From JANNNX01 sp031398745 (GTDB taxonomy: Bacteria; Actinomycetota; Acidimicrobiia; Acidimicrobiales; CADCSY01), in the NCBI GenBank assembly GCA_031398745.1, contig JANNNX010000008.1, positions 1 through 64,000 on the forward strand: a stretch of DNA of 64,000 bases, written 5' to 3'. Every line of letters begins with the position of its first letter. The stretch's first letter is position 1. A program made the translations under genes and the position numbers. Shown piece after piece: positions 6,388 through 16,004 of this stretch. The notes beneath the pieces are model-generated. The model was not told the origin of the DNA and did not search any database. It worked only from the letters and a program-made list of their open reading frames with translations.

Positions 6388-8469
6388 ATGACCCGCCACC
6401 TGCAGCCTGCCGAGCAATCGGCCCTCCCGGCCGCCTCGTACCGGGCCATGGTCGAGCGGTCCTCCGACCTCATGGTCGTGATCGACGCCGAGGGCGTCAC
6501 CCGTTACTCGAGCCCGGCCGTCCGCACGATCCTCGGGCGGGAGCCGGAGGAGATGGTGGCCTCCGTCGACCTCATGCACCCCGACGACCGGGCCGCGATG
6601 ATCGAGAACTGGACCCTGGCCTCGACCCGACCCGGGCCGGCGCCTGTCCTCGAGCTGCGCATGCGCCACGCCGACGGCACCTGGCGCTACCTCGAGTCGG
6701 TCGGCATGAACCTGCTCGACGACCCCGAGGTCAACGCTTTCATCGTCAACATCCGCGACGTCACCGCCCGCAAGCTGGTCGAGGAAGAACTGCGCCACAG
6801 CGAGGAGCGCTACCGGCTTCTCTGCGAGAACCTGCCCGAGGCAGTGCTCGTCCACCGGGCGGGCGTCCTCCAGTGGGCCAACCAGGCCGCGGTGCAGCTC
6901 CACGGCGCCTCGAGCCTCGACGAGCTGGTGGGGCGGGCGATGGTCGACTTCGTCGACCCCGCCCACCGCGAGGCCGTGGCCGAGCGGCTCAACAAGCCCG
7001 AGAACTCCAAGCCCGTGCTGCTCGAGCAGCGGATCATCCGGCCGGACGGGACCTCGGTCCCGACCGAGAGCGTGGCCATGGACATCGTCTACCGGGGCGA
7101 ACCGGCACGCCTGGTGGTGGTGCGCGACCTGACCGAGCGAAAGCGGGCCGAGGAGGCGCTCACCCACGCCGCCCTCCACGACCACCTCACCGGCCTGCCC
7201 AACCGGGCCCTGCTCCTCGACCGGCTCGACCGCTCCCTCGCCCGGGCCGCCCGGGAGGGTACGACGGTGGCCGTCCTGTTCCTCGACATCGACCGGTTCA
7301 AGCTGGTCAACGACAGCCTGGGCCACAACTCGGGTGACGAGCTGCTGGTCGTGGTGGCCCGGCGCCTCGAGCACATCCTCCGGCCGACCGACACGGTTGG
7401 CCGGTTCGGGGGTGACGAGTTCGTGGTCGTGTCCGAAGTGGCCGGCGGCGCCCCCCAGGCCATCGGTCTCACCGAGCGGCTGGGGGCCGTGATCTCGTCG
7501 CCAGTGGAGATCGGTGGGGAGGAACTCGTCGTCACCGCCAGCATCGGGGTGGCCCTCGCCCCCGGTGGCCACGGGCTGCCCGACCAGCTGCTGCGCGAGG
7601 CCGACGCCGCCATGTACCGGGCCAAGTCAGCACGAACGGGCTACGAGCTGTTCGACGAGCACATGCGCGACGCGGTCCACGGTCGGCTCCAGTTCGAGCG
7701 CGAGCTCCGCCACGGGCTCGAGCGGGGGGAGTTCGCCGTCCACTACCAGCCGGTGGTCTCCCTGCTCGATCGCCGGGCCCGAGGCGTCGAGGCGCTCGCG
7801 CGTTGGCATCACCCGACCCGGGGACTGGTCGAGCCCAACGACTTCATCCCCATCGCCGAGGAGACCGGGCTGATCACCGCTTTGGGCTCGTGGGTGCTGG
7901 GGCAGGCCTGCCGCCAGTCGCTGCAGTGGCGCGAAGAGCTCCCTCACCCGATCGAGATAGCCGTGAACCTCTCGGCGGCCCAGCTCCATGCCGAGGGGCT
8001 GGCCGAGAGCGTGGCCGGCATCCTGGCCGAGTACCAGCTCGAGGCCAACCAGCTCTCGCTCTGCTTCGAGATCACCGAGAGCGTGGTCATGCAGGACCCG
8101 GAGCGGGTCACCCACACCCTCGAGCGCCTCAAGAAGATGGGGCTGAGGCTCTCCATCGACGATTTCGGCACCGGGTACTCCTCGCTGGCCTACCTCAAGC
8201 GCTTCCCGGTCGACACCCTCAAGATCGACCAGTGCTTCGTCGCCGGCCTGGGCACCGACTCCAACGACGAGGCCATCGTGTCGGCCGTGATCAACCTGGC
8301 CGGGGTGCTGGGACTCGAAGCGGTGGCCGAGGGCGTCGAGACGGCCGAGCAGGCCGATCGGCTGGTGGCACTCGGCTGCTCCCTCGCCCAGGGCTTCTAC
8401 TTCGCTCGGCCCCAGCCGGCCGAGGCGCTCACCCCCCTGCTCGGGCAGCCGTTCCCGTCTGCTGCCTGA
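6388..8469 (+). CDS. PAS-PAS-GGDEF-EAL cyclic-di-GMP protein
   Basis: A 693-residue protein with two N-terminal PAS sensor domains (about 15-135 and 140-250), a GGDEF domain with intact motif FGGDEFVV (about 255-420) and an EAL domain with intact EAL in GVEALARWHHPTRG (about 435-680). EAL catalytic motifs ETGL, NLSAAQL, ITES and the IDDFGTGYSSL loop are present. It probably both makes and degrades c-di-GMP in response to a signal sensed by the PAS domains. No membrane helix is seen. The ATG at 6388 follows AGGGGAGG. Confidence 0.92.
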   Translation: MTRHLQPAEQSALPAASYRAMVERSSDLMVVIDAEGVTRYSSPAVRTILGREPEEMVASVDLMHPDDRAAMIENWTLASTRPGPAPVLELRMRHADGTWRYLESVGMNLLDDPEVNAFIVNIRDVTARKLVEEELRHSEERYRLLCENLPEAVLVHRAGVLQWANQAAVQLHGASSLDELVGRAMVDFVDPAHREAVAERLNKPENSKPVLLEQRIIRPDGTSVPTESVAMDIVYRGEPARLVVVRDLTERKRAEEALTHAALHDHLTGLPNRALLLDRLDRSLARAAREGTTVAVLFLDIDRFKLVNDSLGHNSGDELLVVVARRLEHILRPTDTVGRFGGDEFVVVSEVAGGAPQAIGLTERLGAVISSPVEIGGEELVVTASIGVALAPGGHGLPDQLLREADAAMYRAKSARTGYELFDEHMRDAVHGRLQFERELRHGLERGEFAVHYQPVVSLLDRRARGVEALARWHHPTRGLVEPNDFIPIAEETGLITALGSWVLGQACRQSLQWREELPHPIEIAVNLSAAQLHAEGLAESVAGILAEYQLEANQLSLCFEITESVVMQDPERVTHTLERLKKMGLRLSIDDFGTGYSSLAYLKRFPVDTLKIDQCFVAGLGTDSNDEAIVSAVINLAGVLGLEAVAEGVETAEQADRLVALGCSLAQGFYFARPQPAEALTPLLGQPFPSAA

Positions 8470-8489
8470 CCCCTCGATATCGTCCGAGC

Positions 8490-8972
8490 GTGGACGACGC
8501 CTTCCAGTCGATCGTCGGAGCCCTCGAGTACCCGATGATCATCGTCACGACCGCCGCCGGCGAGCGTCGGGCCGGGTGCCTGGTCGGCTTTTCGACCCAG
8601 GCCAGTATCGAGCCGCCCCGGTTCCTGGTGTGCATCTCGCGAAGCAACCACACCCTCGCAGTGGCGGCCGACGCCACCACCATGGTCGTCCACTTCCCGT
8701 CCCGGGCCGAGACCGAGCTCGCCGAGCTGTTCGGCTCGCAGACCGGCGACGAGGTCGACAAGTTCGCCCGCTGCGCCTGGCACGAGGGACCCGGCGGGGT
8801 GCCCGTGCTCGACGCAGTACCCAACTGGGTCGCCGGTCGGATCGTCGATCGACTCGACCTCGGCGACCACGTCGGCCACCTGCTCGAGCCGATCGCCGGC
8901 GAGCGGGGAGACGAGCCGCCCGACCTCGACTTCCAGCAGGTGCGAGACATCGAGGCCGGTCACCCCGCGTGA
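8490..8972 (+). CDS. flavin reductase-like FMN-binding protein
   Basis: 160 residues resembling the flavin reductase-like domain. LEYPMIIVTTAAGERRAGCLVGFSTQASIEPPRFLVCIS matches the FMN-binding core where T-S-G or similar contacts the cofactor. FARCAWHEGPGGVPVLDAVPNWVAGRI matches the second half. Relatives reduce FMN/FAD for partner monooxygenases or act alone. The GTG start at 8490 lies 18 bases after the EAL protein. The stop codon overlaps the next start in a GTGA tetranucleotide, so translation with the carbonic anhydrase is probably coupled. Confidence 0.8.
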   Translation: MDDAFQSIVGALEYPMIIVTTAAGERRAGCLVGFSTQASIEPPRFLVCISRSNHTLAVAADATTMVVHFPSRAETELAELFGSQTGDEVDKFARCAWHEGPGGVPVLDAVPNWVAGRIVDRLDLGDHVGHLLEPIAGERGDEPPDLDFQQVRDIEAGHPA

Positions 8973-9511
8973 ACCCGGCGAGCGAGAACGCGCGGCGCGA
9001 GGTCGACCGCCTCCTCGCGGCCAACGCCACCTGGGCCGAGTCCACCGAGCTGGGCGACGTCGGCGATCCGCGGCCGAGGAGGCGCGTCGCCGTGGTGACC
9101 TGCATGGACGCCCGGATCGACGTGTTCGCGGTCCTCGGTCTGCGACTGGGCGAGGCTCACGTGCTCCGCAACGCCGGCGGTCGGGTCACCGACGACGTCC
9201 TGCGCAGCCTGACGTTGTCGTGCCACGTGCTGGGCGTCGACACCGTGGTCGTGATGCAGCACACGGCCTGTGGCCTGGCTGGCGTCACCGATGCCGAGTT
9301 GCGCGCCCGCACCGGGGCCGACCTCGAGTTCCTCCCCATCGGCGACCACCTGGCCGCCCTGCGCGAGGACGTCGATCAGCTGGTGGGCACGCCCCACCTG
9401 GAGCCGATTCGGACGATTGCCGGCCTCGTGTACGACGTCGCGACCGGCCGAGTGGCCGACTCGGTGCGCTGGGAGCGGCCCGGCGCAGAGGGGCCGCCGC
9501 TCAGCCGGTGA
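8969..9511 (+). CDS. beta-class carbonic anhydrase
   Basis: 180 residues. The zinc site is complete: C45 and the D47-R49 dyad in VVTCMDARID, with H98 and C101 in MQHTACG. HVLRNAGGR is the family signature. It interconverts CO2 and bicarbonate. The short length and C-M-D-A-R motif fit the actinobacterial beta-CA subgroup. The GTG start at 8969 overlaps the preceding stop codon. Confidence 0.9.
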   Translation: MNPASENARREVDRLLAANATWAESTELGDVGDPRPRRRVAVVTCMDARIDVFAVLGLRLGEAHVLRNAGGRVTDDVLRSLTLSCHVLGVDTVVVMQHTACGLAGVTDAELRARTGADLEFLPIGDHLAALREDVDQLVGTPHLEPIRTIAGLVYDVATGRVADSVRWERPGAEGPPLSR

Positions 9512-9562
9512 CCCTCCGCCGGCCGAGACGCGGGCTTCAGGACGGGGGATCCGACTGACCGG

Positions 9563-10381
9563 TCATAGAGGTGCCCGATCATCGCGGCTCGGCGCGGCGG
9601 CGCCGGAGCGTTCGGTCTCTGGCTCACGAGCCAGATCGATGTCGGCTTCTCGGGTCGCTCGAGTCTCCTCGAGAGGGACCTCCGACGCCGTGGCCCGGGC
9701 CGCCCGATCCTCGGCCGCCCGATGCGCCTGATCCGCCGCCGCCGCCTCTCGGGCTGCCGCCTGGCGGGCCTCGGCCTCGGGACCGACCTCGGGGTCGATG
9801 GCCCGGGCCAGGAGGCGTGCGTGCCACCGCTCCCCGACGAGTCCGCCGACGGCCGCCCCCAGAAAGGCGACCACCAGCGAGCCGATACCGACCAGCGAGT
9901 CGACCGCCCGCCACTCGTCCTCGGTCCCGGGGATCCCGAGGTCTCGGAGCTGCAGGACGCTCCGAGACCCATCGGTGACCGAGTCGGCGAACAGAACCGA
10001 CAGTCCACCGACCACGACGCCGAGCGCCGCCGTCGCCACACCATGGATGAGCCCGGAACGCCTGGCCATCCGACCGGCGCCGTAGCCGCCGAGCAGGAAG
10101 GCCAACGCCATGACCGCCACGGTGGCGATGGCCGGACCGTCGGCCATGGCGGCCCAGTCGCGTTCGAGGTAGTCGTCGTCGGCATCGACCCAGTCGGCGA
10201 CCGCCGCCACCACGCCGGAGAGCACCACGAAAGTGCCGAACGCGGCCATCGTGCCGGTGACCACACTGGGAACCGACAGTCTCCGGAACCCGGCGTCGCG
10301 TGCCAGGCGAGCGCGGTCGCGGCGGGTCTCGACCCCTCGCGGCATCGAGTCGTCGCTCACCACTCGGGCGGCTGCGCTCAC
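9563..10381 (-). CDS. multi-helix membrane protein with charged tail
   Basis: About 272 residues. Four hydrophobic segments are seen: VVTGTMAAFGTFVVLSGVVA, IATVAVMALAFLLGGYGAG, GVATAALGVVVGGLSVLF and LVGIGSLVVAFLGAAVGGLVG. A long Ala/Glu/Arg-rich, probably coiled tail follows. Similar actinobacterial membrane proteins have no known function. GTG at 10381 is chosen because it overlaps the stop of the Pro-rich gene upstream (GTGA at 10378-10381); another GTG lies at 10390. It is the last gene of a likely three-gene minus-strand operon. Confidence 0.65.
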   Translation of the reverse strand: MSAAARVVSDDSMPRGVETRRDRARLARDAGFRRLSVPSVVTGTMAAFGTFVVLSGVVAAVADWVDADDDYLERDWAAMADGPAIATVAVMALAFLLGGYGAGRMARRSGLIHGVATAALGVVVGGLSVLFADSVTDGSRSVLQLRDLGIPGTEDEWRAVDSLVGIGSLVVAFLGAAVGGLVGERWHARLLARAIDPEVGPEAEARQAAAREAAAADQAHRAAEDRAARATASEVPLEETRATREADIDLAREPETERSGAAAPSRDDRAPL

Positions 10382-10590
10382 GCCGTCCACCCCCCGGCCG
10401 GGCTTCGCCGCGCCGCCTGCGGCTCGACCGGGCGCGGCGCCGGGGCCGGAGGCGGCAGAGGTCCGGGGTCGGGGTCGCCCGGGGCCGGTGACGGTTGCGG
10501 TGCCGGCATGGGTGTCGGTGTCGGCTCGGGCGGAATCACCACCGCCTCGATCGGTCGGCGGAGGTTGGCATCGTGCATCGCCTCACTCAT
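10378..10590 (-). CDS. short proline-rich protein
   Basis: 70 residues. After MSEAMHDANLRRPIEAVVIPPEP it is dominated by P, A and G (PTPTPMPAPQPSPAPGD). It has no hydrophobic helix and no recognisable domain. AGGGAG precedes the ATG at 10590, and its stop overlaps the start of the membrane protein gene. The overlap and ribosome-binding site support it despite low complexity. It may be a disordered linker-type protein. Confidence 0.4.
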   Translation of the reverse strand: MSEAMHDANLRRPIEAVVIPPEPTPTPMPAPQPSPAPGDPDPGPLPPPAPAPRPVEPQAARRSPAGGWTA

Positions 10591-10626
10591 GGCGCCTGCT
10601 CCCTTCTTCGTACGGTCGGCCCATGG

Positions 10627-11034
10627 CTACGACGGGCCTGGCTGGTCGATCGGCTCGTGGGGGGCCCGGCTCCCGTCCAGCCCCGAGCCGCCAACGTCCC
10701 GTGCATCGCCGAAAGCCACCAGCGCGCGACCCTCCCCGGCTGTGGCCTCGGGGCCGAAGGTCAGCACCGCGGTGCCTCGGGCTGAGCAGGCCGGGCAGGT
10801 GAGAGCAACCACGGCCAACATGTCGGCGGGGTCAGAGGCTCCTTCGAGGCGACGCAGCGAGTCCATCGTCAGGGCCTCGGGGTCATGTTGGGTGTCGCAC
10901 TCGCCGCAGCGAATCTGCCCTTCCTCGTCGACCAGAAAGTCGGTGACGAAGCCGGCGCTGGCGTAGCCGTCGAGGATGGCGATCAGGGTGGTGCCGTCCG
11001 ATGGCCCGGTGCCGGCCTTGGTCGCTTCGTCCAC
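10627..11034 (-). CDS. small zinc-ribbon-like hypothetical protein
   Basis: 135 residues. Two CxxC pairs, RCGEC and TCPAC, about 40 residues apart suggest a zinc ribbon. The N-terminus (TTLIAILDGYASAGFVTDFLV) is amphipathic, and the C-terminal tail is disordered. Similar proteins of unknown function are common in actinobacteria. GTG start at 11034. It appears to head the operon 11034 to 9563, and a weak SigF-like promoter lies at 11071-11098. Confidence 0.6.
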   Translation of the reverse strand: MDEATKAGTGPSDGTTLIAILDGYASAGFVTDFLVDEEGQIRCGECDTQHDPEALTMDSLRRLEGASDPADMLAVVALTCPACSARGTAVLTFGPEATAGEGRALVAFGDARDVGGSGLDGSRAPHEPIDQPGPS

Positions 11035-11070
11035 GGGCTGCCTCCGGCTCGCGTTCGTGTCACGCAGGCC

Positions 11071-11098
11071 GTACCCGTCCGAGGGTCAACGTCAGACC
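11071..11098 (-). promoter_or_regulatory. possible SigF-like promoter
   Basis: Minus-strand GGTCT (11094-11098), 17-nt spacer, GGGTAC (11071-11076), 37 bases upstream of the GTG at 11034. The same GGTCT -35 variant occurs before csbD. Confidence 0.3.
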
Positions 11099-11145
11099 TC
11101 CTCCGGGAGGCGCCGCCAACAGCCCGACTAGCCCACTTCGTCGGC

Positions 11146-12243
11146 TCACGATGATCCGAGGAGGGTTCGGACCTGGTCCGCGATCTGGAGGTCTTCGCGG
11201 GAGGTGACAACCACGGTTTCGGCGCGGGCCCCAGGTCGAGTGATCACTGCGTCCCCCTCGGCTCTGTCGTTGCCGTCGGCGTCGACCGCGACGCCGAGGT
11301 GCGCGAGGCGCTCAGCGGCGGCGGCCCGCACCGCGGGTGCATGCTCGCCGACGCCGCCGGTGAACACCAGGACGTCGAGCCGGCCCAGGGCCGCGGTCAT
11401 GCCCGCGATCTCGCGACCGAGCCGGTGGATGTAGACGTCGAAGGCCGCCGTCGCCGCCGCTTCGCCCTTCTCCCGACGGGCGAGCACCTCGCGCATGTCC
11501 CCGCTGCCGGCCAGGGCCAGGAGTCCGCCGTGGCGCTCGAGCCCGTCCTCGACCTCCTCGACGCTCAGCCCCTGGCGGAGGAGCCAGAGCACGAGCCCCG
11601 GATCCACCGTGCCGCTGCGGGTCGCCATGACCAACCCCTCCAGCGGAGTGAACCCCATCGTGGTGTCCACCGATGCCCCTCCCGCCACCGCGCACAGCGA
11701 GGCGCCGGCACCCAGGTGGCAGGTCACCATGGCCAGCGTCTCGACCGGGCGGTCGAGCAGCACCGCCGCCCGGCGAGCGGCCCAGCGATGTGAGAGGCCG
11801 TGGAAGCCATAGCGCCGCAGCGCCCACTGCTGGCGCCACGCCGCGGGCAGGGCGTAGGTGGACGCGGCGACTGGCATCGACGCATGGAAGGCGGTGTCGA
11901 AGCAGGCCACCGAGAGGAGGTCCCCCAGAGCCTGACGGGTCGCGTCGATCGCGGCGAGCGCCCGCGGCTGGTGGAGTGGCGCCATCGGGGTGAGCGCCGC
12001 GATCGCCTCCCGGGTGCCCTCGTCGAGGACGGCGGGCCCGGCGAAGCGATCACCTCCGTGGACGATGCGGTGGCCGACGGCATCGATCTGCTGCCCACCC
12101 ACGAACTCCCGAATCACGACCGAGTCGTGGGGCTCCCACTCCTCGAGGGTGGCGGCCGCGACCGGGCGGTCCTCTCCTCTGGCCAAGACGCACAGCTTCA
12201 AGGTGCTGGAGCCGGCGTTCACGACCAGGACCCGGTCAGCCAC
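11146..12243 (-). CDS. ackA: acetate kinase
   Basis: 365 residues of the acetokinase family. VLVVNAGSSTLKL is the N-terminal phosphate-binding signature (N-x-G-S-S-x-K). GHRIVHGGDRF, FDTAFHASMP, YGFHGLSHRW, HLGAGASLCAV and TGGVGEHAPAVR are all present. It converts acetyl phosphate and ADP to acetate and ATP. The GTG at 12243 overlaps the end of the phosphoketolase gene by 8 bases, so the pair is coupled: phosphoketolase supplies acetyl phosphate and this enzyme harvests ATP. It is shorter than E. coli AckA (400), as is common for phosphoketolase-linked versions. Confidence 0.93.
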   Translation of the reverse strand: MADRVLVVNAGSSTLKLCVLARGEDRPVAAATLEEWEPHDSVVIREFVGGQQIDAVGHRIVHGGDRFAGPAVLDEGTREAIAALTPMAPLHQPRALAAIDATRQALGDLLSVACFDTAFHASMPVAASTYALPAAWRQQWALRRYGFHGLSHRWAARRAAVLLDRPVETLAMVTCHLGAGASLCAVAGGASVDTTMGFTPLEGLVMATRSGTVDPGLVLWLLRQGLSVEEVEDGLERHGGLLALAGSGDMREVLARREKGEAAATAAFDVYIHRLGREIAGMTAALGRLDVLVFTGGVGEHAPAVRAAAAERLAHLGVAVDADGNDRAEGDAVITRPGARAETVVVTSREDLQIADQVRTLLGSS

Positions 12244-14590
12244 CGGGCCAACGCCAATCCCTGACCTGGGGCATGTCCTCGCCGTGTTGGCGGATGTAGC
12301 GCCAGTGCTCGGCCCGCCTGTCCACCATCGCCTGGTGCACCAGGGCCGCGTGCTCACCCAGGCCGGGCACCCGGTCGATGACGTCCATGACCAGGTGGAA
12401 GCGATCGAGGTCGTTGCGCACGACCATGTCGAACGGCGTGGTGGTGGTCCCCTCCTCGATGTAGCCCCGTACGTGGAGGTTGTGGTGATTGTGGCGCCGG
12501 TAGGTCAGGCGGTGGATCAGCCACGGATAGCCGTGGTAGGCGAAGATCACGGGCTTCGTCAGGGTGAAGATGGCGTCGAAGTCACGGTCGGCCAGCCCGT
12601 GGGGGTGCTCCGCCTCGGGCTGGAGGCGGAGGAGGTCGACCACGTTCACGACCCGGACCTTCAGTTCGGGCAGGTGCTGGCGCAGCAGGTCGGCGGCCGC
12701 CAGCACCTCGAGGGTGGGGACGTCGCCGGCGCAGGCCAGCACCACGTCTGGGTCTCCGTCGTGATCGGTGCTCGCCCACTCCCAGATCCCCAGCCCCCGA
12801 GCACAGTGCAGCGCCGCCTCCTCGATGCCCAGCCAGGTGGGAGCGAGCTGCTTGCCGGCGACCACCACGTTGACGTAGTTGCGGCTCCGCAGGCAGTGGT
12901 CCATCACCGACAGCAGGCAGTTCCCGTCGGGCGGGAAGTAGGCGCGCACCACCGCCGCCTTCTTGTTGATGACGTGGTCGACGAACCCCGGGTCCTGATG
13001 CGAGAAGCCGTTGTTGTCCTGGCGCCACACGTGCGAGGTCAGCAGGTAGTTGAGCGAGGCCACCGACCGCCGCCACTCGATCTCGTTGCTCACCTTCAGC
13101 CATTTCGCGTGCTGGTTGAACATCGAGTCGACGATGTGGATGAACGCCTCGTAGCACGAGAACAGACCATGGCGGCCGGTGAGCAGGTAGCCCTCCAGCC
13201 AGCCCTGACAGGTGTGCTCGGAGAGGATCTCCATGACCCGACCATCCCGGCCGAGGTGCTCGTCGACCGCGAGCGTCTCCGCATTCCACGCCTTGTCGGT
13301 GGCCCCATAGACGGCGTCGAGGCGGTTGGAGGCGGTCTCGTCGGGTCCGACCAGGCGGAACCGATCGGGGTTGGCCGCCATCACCTCGCGCAACCAGGTG
13401 CCGAGCACCCGGGTCGCCTCGGCGAGGGGCTCCCCCGGGGTCTCCACCGCGACCGCGTGGTCCCGGATGTCGGGGAGGTCGAGGTCGCGCAGCAGTAGTC
13501 CGCCGTTGGCGTGGGGCGAGTCGCCCATCCGCTTGGGCCCGACCGGCGACAACGCCAGCACCTCGGGCCGAGGCGCTCCCCGCTCGTCGAAGAGCTCACC
13601 CGGGCGGTAGCTGCGTAGCCACGCCTCGAGGGCCGCCAGGTGCTCCGGGCTGGTGCGGACCTCCCCCAGCGGAACCTGGTGCGAACGCCAGGTGCCCTCG
13701 ACCGGAAGGCCGTCGACCACCTCCGGCCCGGTCCAGCCCTTCGGCGTGCGCAGGACCAGCATCGGCCACGTCGGGCGAGCGGTCGAAGCCCCGGTGCGCG
13801 CCAGGCGTTGGATGTCGGAGATCTCCTCGAAGATCGTGTCCAGCGTCGCCGCCATCGCCTGGTGCGTCGCGGTCGGATCGTCGCCGGACACGAGATGGGG
13901 CCGGTAGCCGTAGCCCTCGAGCAGGGAGAACAGCTCGTGATCGCCGATCCGGGCGAGGATCGACGGGTTGGCGATCTTCCAGCCGTTGAGGTGCAGGATC
14001 GGGAGCACGGCGCCGTCACCGACAGGGTCGAGGAACTTGTTCGAGTGCCAGCTGGTGGCCAGGGGGCCGGTCTCGGCCTCGCCGTCGCCGATCACGCAGG
14101 CGACGACCAGGTCGGGGTTGTCGAACGCGGCGCCGTAGGCGTGCGACAGGGCGTAGCCCAGCTCACCCCCCTCGTGGATGGAGCCCGGGGTCTCCGGCGC
14201 GGCGTGGCTCGGGATCCCACCCGGGAAGGAGAACTGGCGGAACAGCTCGCGCATCCCGACTCCCTCGCGGGTCAGGCTCGGGTACCGGTCGGTGTAGCTC
14301 CCCTCCAACCACGTGTTGGCGACCATCCCCGGCCCGCCGTGGCCCGGCCCGCACACGTAGAGAACGTCGAGGTCGCGCGCCTTGATGACCCGGTTGAGGT
14401 GGGCGTAGATGAAGTTCAGGCCCGGAGTGGTCCCCCAGTGCCCCAACAGCCGGGGCTTGATGTGCTCCGGTCGCAGGGGCTCGGTGAGCAACGGGTTGTC
14501 GAGCAGGTAGATCTGGCCCACCGACAGGTAGTTCGCCGCTCGCCACCAGGCGTCCAGCTGCTGGAGCGAGGTCTCGGTCAACGGCGTCAT
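12236..14590 (-). CDS. xfp: xylulose-5-P/fructose-6-P phosphoketolase
   Basis: 784 residues, the usual length. TPP-enzyme motifs include HIKPRLLGHWGTTPGLNFIY, the GPGHGGPG loop, GGELGYALSHAYGAA, the GDGEAETGPLATSWH metal/TPP motif and LNGWKIANPSI. The C-terminal half has SNEIEWRR, HVWRQDNNGFSHQDPGF and HGYPWLIHRLTYRR. It cleaves xylulose-5-P (and/or fructose-6-P) with phosphate to acetyl-P plus a sugar phosphate. The ATG at 14590 overlaps the upstream membrane gene by ATGA. With ackA downstream it forms an ATP-yielding bypass of glycolysis. Confidence 0.95.
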   Translation of the reverse strand: MTPLTETSLQQLDAWWRAANYLSVGQIYLLDNPLLTEPLRPEHIKPRLLGHWGTTPGLNFIYAHLNRVIKARDLDVLYVCGPGHGGPGMVANTWLEGSYTDRYPSLTREGVGMRELFRQFSFPGGIPSHAAPETPGSIHEGGELGYALSHAYGAAFDNPDLVVACVIGDGEAETGPLATSWHSNKFLDPVGDGAVLPILHLNGWKIANPSILARIGDHELFSLLEGYGYRPHLVSGDDPTATHQAMAATLDTIFEEISDIQRLARTGASTARPTWPMLVLRTPKGWTGPEVVDGLPVEGTWRSHQVPLGEVRTSPEHLAALEAWLRSYRPGELFDERGAPRPEVLALSPVGPKRMGDSPHANGGLLLRDLDLPDIRDHAVAVETPGEPLAEATRVLGTWLREVMAANPDRFRLVGPDETASNRLDAVYGATDKAWNAETLAVDEHLGRDGRVMEILSEHTCQGWLEGYLLTGRHGLFSCYEAFIHIVDSMFNQHAKWLKVSNEIEWRRSVASLNYLLTSHVWRQDNNGFSHQDPGFVDHVINKKAAVVRAYFPPDGNCLLSVMDHCLRSRNYVNVVVAGKQLAPTWLGIEEAALHCARGLGIWEWASTDHDGDPDVVLACAGDVPTLEVLAAADLLRQHLPELKVRVVNVVDLLRLQPEAEHPHGLADRDFDAIFTLTKPVIFAYHGYPWLIHRLTYRRHNHHNLHVRGYIEEGTTTTPFDMVVRNDLDRFHLVMDVIDRVPGLGEHAALVHQAMVDRRAEHWRYIRQHGEDMPQVRDWRWPGG

Positions 14591-15753
14591 GGGATCTCCC
14601 GGTCGGCTCGGAGGCGCTGCGGGGAGCCAAGGGGCTCCACGTTGTAGGCGATGTCGTCGACCTGGAAGTCGATGTAGGGAAACTCGCCCTCCGGGGCGGG
14701 AGCGTGCCATCGCCCCTCGCCGAGGGTCGCCAGGCGACGGGCCCCGAAGGTGCGGTAGCGCTGTAGGGGCGTCGACCAACGTTGGGGGACGAAGCGACGC
14801 CCGTCAGCAGAGGCGCGCAAGCGATCGTCGGAGACGAAGTCCACCAGCTCGTGGGCGTCGTTGAAGGTCAACTCCGCGGCCACGGTGTGGACACCTCGGG
14901 TGAAGCTGCCGCGCACGTGGTGGCGGTCGAGGGTCTGCCAGACGACCGGCGCGTCGAGCAGCGCCGCCGGAGCCAGCACGCAGAGGTCGTTGAACACCGT
15001 GACGGTCTCGCCCTGGTCCATCTGAGGACCGTGGGCGTCGATGAGGCGGAGGAGGGACGCGACCTTGACCCGCATCGTGGCCGACGGTCCGGCGAACACG
15101 TGGAGCACGTCCACCGGGACCCCGCGGGCGGTGGCGTCGATGAAGAAGAGGCGATCGAACTCGGCGCCGAAGGTGCTGACCTGCTCACCGCGGAACGTCA
15201 TCCATCGCTCGGTCGGGGCCCCGCGCAGTCGCCCGGACACGTAGGCATGCAGGTTGCGGACGTGGGCCTGGCCGACGGCCCCCGATGCCCGAACGTACGC
15301 CGCCACCGGATCCGGGAGCCGGGCCAGGTCGGCTTCGGAGACCGCCACGTCGGGCACCACTCGGGCGAGGGCCGCCTGGCTCCGGCGCCGGAACTCGGCG
15401 CGGTAGCTCCTGCGGCCCGACGAGGCCCCGCCGTGGACGACGGCCGCCAGCAGGACGGCGTTGGCGACGGTCCCCACGCCGGCGTCGGTCCACGAGGTGA
15501 GGATCGACACCTGCGACGCGACGAGCGCGACCGCCCCGATCCTCCACCACCACTCGACCGAACTCGCCCACAGGAGGGCGGTGCCCACGAGGAGCGACGC
15601 CGCGGCCAACCAGACGACGCCGGCGCCGGATCCGATCGGCTCCCCCAACTGCGAGACCTCGGCCCCCCCGAGGCCCTTGGCCGCGCCGAGCAGGTGGACG
15701 AGGCCGTGCAGCGCGACCACGGTGATCAGGATCCAGCGGACGGCGACCCTCAT
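14587..15753 (-). CDS. DUF6544-like membrane protein
   Basis: 388 residues. Three or four N-terminal membrane helices (WILITVVALHGLVHLLGAAKG, VVWLAAASLLVGTALLWA, WRIGAVALVASQVSILTSW, VANAVLLAAVVHGG) are followed by a roughly 250-residue soluble domain starting LARLPDPVAAYVRASG and containing MTFRGEQVSTFGAEFDRLFFIDA. This matches DUF6544-type proteins, whose role is unknown. It is the first gene of the xfp-ackA operon, with an ATGA overlap into xfp, which hints at a shared envelope or metabolic-stress role. Confidence 0.72.
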   Translation of the reverse strand: MRVAVRWILITVVALHGLVHLLGAAKGLGGAEVSQLGEPIGSGAGVVWLAAASLLVGTALLWASSVEWWWRIGAVALVASQVSILTSWTDAGVGTVANAVLLAAVVHGGASSGRRSYRAEFRRRSQAALARVVPDVAVSEADLARLPDPVAAYVRASGAVGQAHVRNLHAYVSGRLRGAPTERWMTFRGEQVSTFGAEFDRLFFIDATARGVPVDVLHVFAGPSATMRVKVASLLRLIDAHGPQMDQGETVTVFNDLCVLAPAALLDAPVVWQTLDRHHVRGSFTRGVHTVAAELTFNDAHELVDFVSDDRLRASADGRRFVPQRWSTPLQRYRTFGARRLATLGEGRWHAPAPEGEFPYIDFQVDDIAYNVEPLGSPQRLRADREIP

Positions 15754-16004
15754 GTGTCCATCCCGCCTCGATCGTCAGAAGGTGGTCGTTCGGGTCCGGG
15801 CGGGGTCGGCCAGACGCTGCCGACTTGACCGTACCCACCGACGCCCCCGACCATTCGGGCGGCACCAACCCGAAGCGCTGGCGCCGCGGTACCGTGGGCT
15901 TCGACACGACACATGCCCTGCACGTGTTGGCCAGCGTCTCTCGCTGGTCAAGGGAGCGATGCTCTGGACCCCGGTAGCGCCGACAGCGACTCCGGAGGTC
16001 TGCC